Assembly (NCBI RefSeq): GCF_030160655.1
Contig: NZ_BSOT01000005.1
Span: forward strand, 496,001 to 560,000
Direction of reading: 5' to 3'
DNA length: 64,000 nt
Source of the DNA: Agaribacter marinus
GTDB lineage: Bacteria > Pseudomonadota > Gammaproteobacteria > Enterobacterales > Alteromonadaceae
The position numbers were made by a program, and so were the translations under genes. A model generated the notes under the pieces. That model did not search any database, was not told where the DNA came from, and worked only from the letters and a program-made list of their open reading frames with translations. Below, piece after piece: positions 34,668 to 41,741 of this stretch (positions within the stretch are counted from its first letter, which is position 1; every line of letters starts with the position of its first letter).

Positions 34668-34753
34668 GAGTGTCCTAAGGTTTTTGGTCTGTTGTCTATT
34701 ATAAGTAAGATTTAAAGATTTAGCATCATTTGCCGTCAATATAACTTAGAACA

Positions 34754-34888
34754 ATTAGGGCTTGTGATTCATTTCTGCTGCTTTATCACTTCCTTCATGT
34801 AGAATAACTACACGACAGTCGTTCTGCATTGCATAAATGAATCACAAACCGCTGCAAAATTGTACAACAAAGATCAACAAGCCCTAAT
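34754..34888. repeat. 135-bp inverted-repeat element (MITE-like), copy 2, upstream of fur
   Basis: Bounded by ATTAGGGCTTGT (34754-34765) and its exact complement ACAAGCCCTAAT (34877-34888). A second nested pair, TTGTGATTCATTT (34762-34774) and AAATGAATCACAA (34835-34847), and smaller hairpins (TGTAG/CTACA; ACGAC-A-GTCGT) lie inside. The right end is shared with the element near 22.1 kb. No reading frame is inside. It begins 87 bases upstream of the fur start and could influence its transcription. Confidence 0.65.
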
Positions 34889-34921
34889 ATTTTTTTAAAT
34901 TAATTCGAGAAAAACCTACAG

Positions 34922-35014
34922 TTGACTGTCGTTAAAAAAATGGTGGTGGGCTTCGTAATTTTAGCGCTGTCATTCTTGTTGGGTGTAGATACTACTCACC
35001 AAGTAAGTGACTAA
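34922..35014 (+). CDS. Possible small membrane peptide (uncertain)
   Basis: A 30-codon frame (TTG start; ATG at 34940 gives 24 residues) encoding two lysines followed by a hydrophobic run MVVGFVILALSFLLGV and a short polar tail. It resembles a tiny membrane peptide or a bare signal sequence. No strong ribosome site is seen. The hairpin at 35035-35064 follows closely. It may be chance; listed because it lies in an otherwise empty 430-base stretch. Confidence 0.2.
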   Translation: MTVVKKMVVGFVILALSFLLGVDTTHQVSD

Positions 35015-35034
35015 AATACTATTCAATCAAATTA

Positions 35035-35064
35035 AATAAGGCCGAGAATGATCGCGGCCTTATT
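35035..35064. terminator. Hairpin between the fur leader and the VOC gene
   Basis: AATAAGGCCG and CGGCCTTATT form a perfect 10-bp stem with a 10-base loop. On the minus strand it lies 37 bases past the VOC-gene stop with a TTATTTAATTT tail, so it probably terminates that gene. Confidence 0.65.
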
Positions 35065-35101
35065 GTTAATTACGCATTCACTTAGTGCGAAAGGTGTGAG
35101 C

Positions 35102-35659
35102 TTATTCTTGCCAAGAAGACAGGCCAATAATTTCACCATTGGGTCCAGTGAAAAAGGTGTATAAATCGTTCACATAATTATCGTTTTCTAATACGTAACC
35201 TTCTTCTTTAAGTCTATCGCCGATTGGCCCGATGTCATTCACTCTTAGCATGAAGTGATTATGGTTTGTATTTCCAACGGGGCCTAAAGAACCCATGTGT
35301 TGTGGCGGTGTGACCGTCAGCGTCATCATGTAGTCACCCGCTTTTACTTTTAGTACCAGCATGCCTGCTAGTCCACCGCCTAATACTTCGGCATCCACTA
35401 GTTCAAAGCCAAGAATTTCTCTGTATAGCTTCATGGTTTTTTCTAGTTCTAGTACGTGTACATTGTTGTAACGTAAACCAATGACTTTCGCTTTCGTTTT
35501 ACTGCCTTCAGCCTTTGTTTCAGCCATAACGCTTGAACTAAATGCCGATCCCGCTATCAGCGTTACTGCCAAAAGGCAATATCGTAAAAATACTGTCGAG
35601 CGAGAATGGTTATTTTTGTTGCGACTATTAAGTGTAATCATAAATATTGTAAATCTCAT
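35102..35659 (-). CDS. Exported VOC/glyoxalase-superfamily protein
   Basis: 185 residues with a membrane/signal segment at about 28-45 (CLLAVTLIAGSAFSSSVMA) and a single vicinal-oxygen-chelate domain (about 60-183): RYNNVHVLELEKTMKLYREILGFEL-type opening (N-V-H, Y-R-E-I-L-G-F), HNHFMLRVNDI and FFTGPNGEIIGL. VOC proteins are often dioxygenases or lyases; the metal ligands here look partly conserved (His in N-V-H, His in N-H-F, Glu in G-E-I). A second start at 35641 gives a more typical signal length. The substrate is unknown; part of the block inserted between fur and fldA. Confidence 0.7.
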   Translation of the reverse strand: MRFTIFMITLNSRNKNNHSRSTVFLRYCLLAVTLIAGSAFSSSVMAETKAEGSKTKAKVIGLRYNNVHVLELEKTMKLYREILGFELVDAEVLGGGLAGMLVLKVKAGDYMMTLTVTPPQHMGSLGPVGNTNHNHFMLRVNDIGPIGDRLKEEGYVLENDNYVNDLYTFFTGPNGEIIGLSSWQE

Positions 35660-36157
35660 AAAATAGCGGTTGAGAAAAAGTGTGAGTGTTTTTCCATAAA
35701 ATGAATCAATACGGACAAATAAACCGTGTTATACGTTTAACTTATTTAAAACGTTCGCTAAGGAGACAACATTTTGTTAACACAAGTCAATAGCTACCTT
35801 TTTAAAGATTTTAAATTTCACTGAAAGCCTTGTTATCATTGATGATATCGCTAACATTTATTTTGAGTTTTTAAAACAATGTAAAATGAGTGAGCATGCG
35901 TTGAAAATACTGTAACTATATAATTTGCATCACTATTTTTGTAAATTTTTATTTTCTGTAACGGGAGAGCATTCACCTTGTTTGCTCAAAAGTATTCGAG
36001 CAAGTTTCAAGGATTGTTCTTGTATATTAATTAATTATATTACTGCAGTTTTAGGGTATAAGCTTGAGGTGTGTGGCAATGATGAATAGTGTAGGTTGAA
36101 GTACAACACGATCCGTTTTTAGCGCTGCTAGAAGCTATTATTTCTCAAGCGTTTGGG
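35660..36157. other. Intergenic stretch without recognised features
   Basis: 498 AT-rich bases between the VOC and GGDEF genes. I see no credible coding frame, hairpin with T-tract or extended palindrome; the VOC promoter should lie at the left end. Confidence 0.4.
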
Positions 36158-37072
36158 CTAATTAATACTATATTCAGTTCTATTACGACCTTTGTTCTTT
36201 GCCTCATATAACGCAGTGTCGGCCCTTTTCATAATCTGTTCAAACATATTTTTCTTTTTGATATCTCGCGAAGTAAGGTGAGAAACGCCAATACTAATGG
36301 TGATATTTGTCTGATAAACAGTTATGTTTTGCATGTTTTTGTGAAGGCGATCGCAAAACTGTACTGTGTTATTCGCATTTGAGTCGTATAAGACAATTAA
36401 AAACTCTTCACCTCCCCATCGACAAACAACGTCAGTATCTCTGCAAGATTGACCAAGCACATCAGACACTTGTTTCAATGCGTCGTCTCCCTGAGCATGG
36501 CCAAATTTGTCATTTAGTGCCTTAAAGTGATCTATATCAATTAAAATAAATGCCAGAGGAATGAATTTCCGTCGGCTTTTTGAAAGCATATCGTTTATGT
36601 CTTCATTTGCCGCTCGTCGGTTAAGTAACTGGGTTAAGGGATCTAAACGGGTTAACACTATTAACTCTTCGGTTTTTTGTTCTAACCGATCTCTCGAATC
36701 AATAAGCTCTTGGTATAATTTATCTCTCTCTGTCGCAGAAAAAATTGACCAATGTAAGCAGCCATCTTTTAAAATAATGTTGGCGACTGCAGGCAGCTTT
36801 TCATTGAGTCCTTTAATCAAGGTAATTTGTACTTCTATACACTCTCCACTATCTAAAATCAGTGGGCGAATATAGCTTTCAAACAAAATAAGTGTCGCTT
36901 TCGATAAAAAATCACTAATAGACTTGTCGAGTACTTCGTTATGTTTCGTGCATAACATTGTTTCAACATATTGATTGCAAGATTTTATCCGATTACTTTC
37001 TAAATCTGTTACGAGCAGCAAGCAAGGAAAAGCGTCTAAATTAATGAGTGATCGTTGTTCTCTCAGCAACAA
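36158..37072 (-). CDS. PAS-GGDEF diguanylate cyclase
   Basis: 304-residue cyclic-di-GMP synthase. A PAS-like sensory domain occupies about residues 10-125 (LDAFPCLLLVTDLESNRI start), a short coiled helix (ELIDSRDRLEQKTEELIVL) follows, then the GGDEF domain (about 145-302) with DPLTQLLNRRA, FILIDIDHFKALNDKFGH and the active-site RWGGEEF. No membrane segment, so cytoplasmic. The TTG start at 37072 has AAGGA a few bases upstream and overlaps the end of the preceding hydrolase gene, indicating translational coupling. The partner is RsbQ-like, making this cyclase the likely PAS-sensing effector of that hydrolase. Confidence 0.85.
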   Translation of the reverse strand: MLLREQRSLINLDAFPCLLLVTDLESNRIKSCNQYVETMLCTKHNEVLDKSISDFLSKATLILFESYIRPLILDSGECIEVQITLIKGLNEKLPAVANIILKDGCLHWSIFSATERDKLYQELIDSRDRLEQKTEELIVLTRLDPLTQLLNRRAANEDINDMLSKSRRKFIPLAFILIDIDHFKALNDKFGHAQGDDALKQVSDVLGQSCRDTDVVCRWGGEEFLIVLYDSNANNTVQFCDRLHKNMQNITVYQTNITISIGVSHLTSRDIKKKNMFEQIMKRADTALYEAKNKGRNRTEYSIN

Positions 37073-37875
37073 AACGTCCTTATTTTGTCCGCGACAATAC
37101 TAGGCCTAGTCATATGTAAGCAATGACCATATGCTTGTATTATTTCCATCGTTGATTGCCTGATCTTGTTCTGCATATAATGCCCTATATCGACAGATGC
37201 TAAGGAGTCATTACTGCTCTGCAAAATTAGTGTTGGATGTTCAAGTTTGTCCAGAGCACTTCGATGATCTGAAAAGAATGTTGCTTTAGCAAAAGGTTTT
37301 GCGAATTTAGGGTCAGTTGAGCAGAAGCTAGATGTCAGTTCCCTGGTCAACTCGGGAGAATTATTGTCGCCCATGACCAAGGGCGCTAAATAATTGGCCC
37401 AGCCGATGTAGTTTTTATCCATCAGATTGATGAGCTCTTCTAAATCCTCTCTTTCAAAACCACCAAAGTAGTCTTGAGGAAGGTTTAAGAAGCAGGGGGA
37501 TGGGCAGATCATGACTAATTTAGAAAACCGCTCTGGTATTTTGTAGGATGCCAGCATGCCAATAACACTGCTTACTGAGTGTCCAACAAAGATAGCATCG
37601 ACGACATTTAAAGCGCTAAGTATTTCTTCAACGTCCTCTGCATAGCCCGCTAAGTTTTGGTAGCGCTGTTTTTTGTAGGCGGATAAGTCTGACTTCCCGC
37701 AACCCACGTAATCAAACAAAACTATACGAAAATCAGCATCCAGTAAAGGCGTTAAAAATCGCCACATGTTTTGGTCACAACCAAAGCCATGCGCTAATAT
37801 CAAGGTAGTGCTCCCGTTACCAATGACTTTAACATTATTTCGGTGCAGTATTTCTTGAGACGCGCTCATAAGCAT
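37063..37875 (-). CDS. RsbQ-like alpha/beta hydrolase
   Basis: About 270 residues, matching B. subtilis RsbQ (269) in length and strongly in sequence as I recall it: GFGCDQNMW, FDYVGCGKSDL, the nucleophile elbow VGHSVSSVIGMLAS (Ser about 100), SPCFLNLPQDYFGGFE, NYIGWANYL, FCSTDP, FFSDHR and the catalytic His in YGHCLHM. RsbQ makes or processes a small hydrophobic ligand sensed by the PAS domain of the phosphatase RsbP. Here the downstream overlapping gene is PAS-GGDEF instead. The ATG at 37875 is chosen; a TTG at 37887 is less likely. Confidence 0.85.
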   Translation of the reverse strand: MLMSASQEILHRNNVKVIGNGSTTLILAHGFGCDQNMWRFLTPLLDADFRIVLFDYVGCGKSDLSAYKKQRYQNLAGYAEDVEEILSALNVVDAIFVGHSVSSVIGMLASYKIPERFSKLVMICPSPCFLNLPQDYFGGFEREDLEELINLMDKNYIGWANYLAPLVMGDNNSPELTRELTSSFCSTDPKFAKPFAKATFFSDHRSALDKLEHPTLILQSSNDSLASVDIGHYMQNKIRQSTMEIIQAYGHCLHMTRPSIVADKIRTFCC

Positions 37876-37902
37876 ATAAATTAGCAAATTTTATGGTTGT
37901 GA

Positions 37903-38460
37903 TTAGGTTTGGAGTGTCCTAGGATAACTCGAGTGTACCCATAATGTTTCACCTAAAGAAAGCAATTCACATTGCGCAATAATGACTTTCTTCCATGTCT
38001 TACCATTGTCGTCAGAACCATAATGGTTACCTGCAGACACGTCAACTCTAACGCGTTTAGTCATATTGTCGTATGTCGTTCTGGTTGTTAGTTCGTTTTC
38101 CAGCGCTTGAAGTGCTTGTTGGCCTTCAGTAGCATTTAAAACTGCTCTTGTCGCCAAAATGGCTGTCTGCTTATCTTTGTATATTGATTTTCCCGCTTCA
38201 TGGGTGCCGTTAACATGTCGAAAAACGTGGCCCACGTCTTTTGCTCCCGGATATTGAAGGTCTTGGGGTAATGACTTGTCTCGGTGCTTGGGCTTTATGT
38301 TTTTCTGAGAAAAGTGTTGATTAGAAATATCGTTTCTTACCATTCTCATTTGATTAATGTTGGCATTGTCGGCTCTGTCTATCGCTGCTTGTGTTTCAGC
38401 GATGGTGTAAGTCTTCTTGAGTGGCATTGAGGGTCCCTTACATGAACTATCAAAGATCAA
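37903..38460 (-). CDS. Uncharacterised protein with an RNase-A-like toxin-domain resemblance
   Basis: 185 residues; the ATG at 38427 (MPLKKTYTI, 174 residues) is the likelier start. No signal peptide or membrane segment. The N-terminal half is basic and helical; the C-terminal half runs GHVFRHVNGTHEAGKSIY, then helix-rich AILATRAVLNATEGQQALQAL, then beta strands ending in WVHSSYP. This order (G-H-x3-R-H-V, an alanine-rich helix, closing S/T-x-Y-P) resembles bacterial RNase-A-like domains at the tips of CdiA-type polymorphic toxins. The similarity is by eye and weak. No immunity partner or secretion domain was recognised next to it; 27 bases upstream of the RsbQ-like gene. Confidence 0.4.
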   Translation of the reverse strand: MIFDSSCKGPSMPLKKTYTIAETQAAIDRADNANINQMRMVRNDISNQHFSQKNIKPKHRDKSLPQDLQYPGAKDVGHVFRHVNGTHEAGKSIYKDKQTAILATRAVLNATEGQQALQALENELTTRTTYDNMTKRVRVDVSAGNHYGSDDNGKTWKKVIIAQCELLSLGETLWVHSSYPRTLQT

Positions 38461-38707
38461 CTGCTACTAATAATGCGCTAGATTTTGTATTTCGTCTAGG
38501 TTTTGCTCAAATCTATTATGCTAGTATTGTATGGAAGTGATTTATTTAAGCCATTTATTCAGAAAGCCTAAGTGAACTTACTAGTGACAAGAGATAGAGC
38601 CAATTAAGGGGTAAAGAACTGTTAAAGAGGGGTAGAGCGTCACGTAACCGATAAGTTTGGCTACGTAACGATAGATATATACAAGTGAAAAGGGAAAGGC
38701 GCTTACA

Positions 38708-39232
38708 TTATTCTAATTCAGAAAGGCACATTTCTTCTTTAATTTGTGCGCACCATGCCTTTACTCTGTCGTCAGTGAGTTCAGGTTGTCGATCTTCATC
38801 AATCCCCAGGCCGACAAAGTGATCGTCGTCAGCTAAGCCTTTAGATGCTTCAAAATCATAGCTTTCGGTAGGCCATTGGCCGATGAGTATTGCGCCTTTG
38901 GGTTCTACGATATCACGCACCATGCCCATGGCATCTAAAAAGTATTCTGCGTAATCTTCTTGGTCGCCACATCCGAAAATGGCGACTAGTTTATCTTCAA
39001 AGTCGATTTCTTCTAGATCGGGAAAAAAGTCATCCCAATCACATTGTGCTTCGCCATAATACCAAGTTGGAATGCCAAACATTAGCAAGTCGAATTCAGC
39101 GATTTGCTCCTTTGTACTTTTTGCAATGTCATGCACCTCAATTAGGTTTTTACCTAATTCTTTCTGAATCATTTTAGCGACGTGCTCAGTATTACCTGTA
39201 TCACTACCAAAAAATAATCCAACACTTGCCAT
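38708..39232 (-). CDS. fldA: Flavodoxin, long-chain type
   Basis: 174-residue FMN electron carrier. The phosphate-binding loop FGSDTGNTEHVAK is at residues 8-20, the FMN-ring loops around MFGIPTWYYGEAQCDWDDF and FGCGDQEDYAEYF, and GLGIDEDRQPELTDDRVKAW near the C-terminus as in E. coli FldA. Acidic and cytoplasmic. In relatives fldA usually sits next to fur; here about 4 kb separates them. It follows the DUF2788 gene by 21 bases. Confidence 0.94.
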   Translation of the reverse strand: MASVGLFFGSDTGNTEHVAKMIQKELGKNLIEVHDIAKSTKEQIAEFDLLMFGIPTWYYGEAQCDWDDFFPDLEEIDFEDKLVAIFGCGDQEDYAEYFLDAMGMVRDIVEPKGAILIGQWPTESYDFEASKGLADDDHFVGLGIDEDRQPELTDDRVKAWCAQIKEEMCLSELE

Positions 39233-39253
39233 TTGATTTACTCCAATTTATGT

Positions 39254-39472
39254 TTAAACGCCGCTAGACATCCAGAATATTTGAATAAGGCCTTTGGCGA
39301 CAAAACCCAGAGCACCAAGCCCGAGTACGCCATAAGCGACATAACGCCCAATCATCGGGACGTTATTTTTTTTCATCACATCGTGAACGGCGAAGAACAT
39401 TAACGCAAATAAAGCCACTAGCGCAAAATTTAATGCTACAGATTCTATTTGTTGAAACGTCTCCGGCGACAT
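39254..39472 (-). CDS. DUF2788 small membrane protein
   Basis: 72 residues with two hydrophobic segments (about 12-30 and 43-68), V-H-D-V-M-K-K-N-N-V-P as the connecting loop and MIGRYVAYGVLGLGALGF as the second segment. This matches the DUF2788 proteins found beside fldA/ybfF in many gammaproteobacteria. Function unknown; the conserved position suggests a housekeeping role. Confidence 0.85.
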   Translation of the reverse strand: MSPETFQQIESVALNFALVALFALMFFAVHDVMKKNNVPMIGRYVAYGVLGLGALGFVAKGLIQIFWMSSGV

Positions 39473-39567
39473 TCATTTAACCTCTAAAAATAATTGCGCG
39501 AATACTATCATAGTTTGTTGTTGATAATTAAGCCTTCGCCAAGCATTCGAGCATATAGACAGAATAA

Positions 39568-40368
39568 TTAGTTTACACGTAAAAAGTTTGTAATAACCGA
39601 GTTAACTATTTGTGGTTTTTGAGCGTGTAACCAATGTCCTGCCTGCACAATTTTCGCTTTTGCGTTGGGAAACATGGGGCTAATCACTGACTGATGCTCA
39701 GCCAACAAGTAGTCAGAGTCAGCTCCCTTTATAAACAGAGTGTTGCCTGAATATAGTTCACCTGAATACTGCCAATCACTGAGCAAAGCGTAGTTTTTTT
39801 GGATACCTGCCAAGTTAAATCGCCAAGACCATTGCTTGTCTGTATTTTGATATAAACTTTTAAGTAAAAACGCTTGAGTACCGGCATCAAGTACGTGTTC
39901 GGCTAATGCCACTTGTGCATCTTTTCTGGAGGAAATACTTGTCAAATCAATATTGTTTAAACCTGCAAACACCTCGTGATGACGAGGGGAATATGCGACA
40001 GGAGCGATATCTAGTACGACAAGTGCATTTACTATATGAGGGATTTTGTGGGCGACGGCCATTGCTACCTTGCCACCAAGTGAGTGGCCGAGCAAAATGA
40101 CGTTTGCCAAGCCATGCAGTTTTAGACATGCAATAACACTGTTGGCATAAATCTCGAAAGAAAAGGTTTTAGTATGAGGCGATAAACCATGGTCTGGTAA
40201 ATCGATACTGAGTATTTGATAGTCGTTTTCAAAATGTCTGCGAATCATAGACAAGTTGTCGAGATTACCAAATAAACCGTGAATCAACACGATAGTTTGC
40301 TTGTTTGAGCTGTTCTCAACGTCATGTTGAACACCGTGTATTACGCTGTTTAATGCTAGTGTTTGCAA
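39568..40368 (-). CDS. ybfF: Alpha/beta-hydrolase esterase YbfF
   Basis: 266-residue cytoplasmic esterase, probably acting on acyl-CoA or short acyl esters. The oxyanion motif LIHGLFGNLDNL is near residue 30, DLPDHGLSPH follows, the nucleophile elbow is LLGHSLGGKVAMA (Ser about 96), and the catalytic His is in AGHWLHAQKP near residue 248. Gene order ybfF - DUF2788 - fldA is the conserved gammaproteobacterial arrangement. Confidence 0.9.
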   Translation of the reverse strand: MQTLALNSVIHGVQHDVENSSNKQTIVLIHGLFGNLDNLSMIRRHFENDYQILSIDLPDHGLSPHTKTFSFEIYANSVIACLKLHGLANVILLGHSLGGKVAMAVAHKIPHIVNALVVLDIAPVAYSPRHHEVFAGLNNIDLTSISSRKDAQVALAEHVLDAGTQAFLLKSLYQNTDKQWSWRFNLAGIQKNYALLSDWQYSGELYSGNTLFIKGADSDYLLAEHQSVISPMFPNAKAKIVQAGHWLHAQKPQIVNSVITNFLRVN

Positions 40369-40562
40369 TCATTTTCCTAAGGTCGTATTTATCTTAGGCA
40401 TTATAAAACATTTTTGATAGAAAAATCAGATTTGGCAGACATTAACATTTCGACACAAATTTTCAGGTATTTCTTACGGTTATTTAGCGGAAAGACATAG
40501 TTTTGTTAGGGGGTTTCGACGTATACTTTTGACCAATAAAAACACAATAATAAGAGTCATCA

Positions 40563-41741
40563 ATGAGAAAAGTAGGCATTCCAGTATTAATTCTCGTTGC
40601 CGCGGTGGTTGTCGCAGCAGTGCTAATCAGTATGAAACCGAAGCCAGAGAAAAATGAAGTTGAAACGCCTGAGTTTCTTGTTGAATCAACGCCGATTACG
40701 TTTGAAAATGTTGAGTTTCTTGTTTATGCACAAGGCTCGGTTCAACCCAAAAATCGCACGCTTTTAAGTACACAGGTGAGTGGCAGAATAGTTGGTATCG
40801 CTTCAAATTTTGTAGAGGGTGGATTTTTTCGTAAAGGCGATGTTTTAGTCACATTAGAAAGTGATGATTACGAGACAGATCTTCTTTTACAAGAAGCTGA
40901 GTTAGCAAGAGCTCAGGCCGCATTAGATGAAGAAATAGCCAGAGGCGAAGTGGCTCGAAAAGAATGGAAATCGGTGAATTCTGGCACACCACCAGAGCTC
41001 GGTTTACGTAAACCTCAGTTGGCAAGAGAACAAGCAAACGTAAAGGCCGCAAAGGCAAATTTGCAACGCGCAAAACGAAATCTGGGACGTACCAAAATAC
41101 GCGCCCCTTACGACGGACTGGTAAAGTCTCGCAATATAGATTTAGGCCAATTTTTACCTTTAGGCGGGCAGGTGGGTGAAATTTTTTCTACTGACGTGGC
41201 TGAAGTGCGTCTTCCTTTGACTGATAACGATGTCGCCTTTGTTGGTGATATTCGCGCTGAGCAGCCGACGGTTAGTCTTCGCGCGAGTGTTGCTGGTAAA
41301 CAAACATACTGGCAAGGGCGTTTAGTTAGGGATGAAGCGGTACTCGATGAGAATCGGCGGGTCATTTATGGCGTAGTAGAAGTCAATGACCCTTATAACC
41401 TGCAAGGTAATCAACATGATACTCCGCTTAAGTTTGGTCGCTTTGTGAGTGCTGTTATTTCTGGTATTGATGCAGATGATATTGTCAAACTTCCGCGTTA
41501 CGTGCTGCGTTTGGATGGTACAGTGTTAAGTGTTGATGAAGAAAGTAAGTTACGCATTAATGACGTCGAAGTGGTGCGTACAGATGAAGAATACGTGTAC
41601 ATTAGTGAAGGTTTAAAAGCCAAACATGAAGTGATACTAAGTGCGGTGTCATCGCCCTACGACGGCATGTCTGTTAGACAAGTTGAAGAGCCAAACCAAA
41701 CTCCTCCTGGGCAAGAAAATGAAGACGAGGGTAGTTTATGA
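40563..41741 (+). CDS. RND efflux periplasmic adaptor (HlyD/MFP family)
   Basis: 392-residue membrane-fusion protein. An N-terminal anchor (PVLILVAAVVVAAVLI) leads into a lipoyl half-motif (TQVSGRIVGIASNFVEGGFFRKGDVLVTLE), an alpha hairpin (about 100-165), the second lipoyl half (IRAPYDGLVKSRNIDLGQFLPLGG) and beta-barrel/proximal domains. It bridges the RND pump to an outer-membrane channel, which is not in this window. The start of the pump gene overlaps its stop by four bases (ATGA). Confidence 0.9.
   Translation: MRKVGIPVLILVAAVVVAAVLISMKPKPEKNEVETPEFLVESTPITFENVEFLVYAQGSVQPKNRTLLSTQVSGRIVGIASNFVEGGFFRKGDVLVTLESDDYETDLLLQEAELARAQAALDEEIARGEVARKEWKSVNSGTPPELGLRKPQLAREQANVKAAKANLQRAKRNLGRTKIRAPYDGLVKSRNIDLGQFLPLGGQVGEIFSTDVAEVRLPLTDNDVAFVGDIRAEQPTVSLRASVAGKQTYWQGRLVRDEAVLDENRRVIYGVVEVNDPYNLQGNQHDTPLKFGRFVSAVISGIDADDIVKLPRYVLRLDGTVLSVDEESKLRINDVEVVRTDEEYVYISEGLKAKHEVILSAVSSPYDGMSVRQVEEPNQTPPGQENEDEGSL

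Noticed and set aside
34668-34739. Longer Fur start at 34739
   Set aside because: The extra 24 residues have no counterpart in Fur, while ATG 34667 has a good ribosome site and gives the canonical N-terminus.
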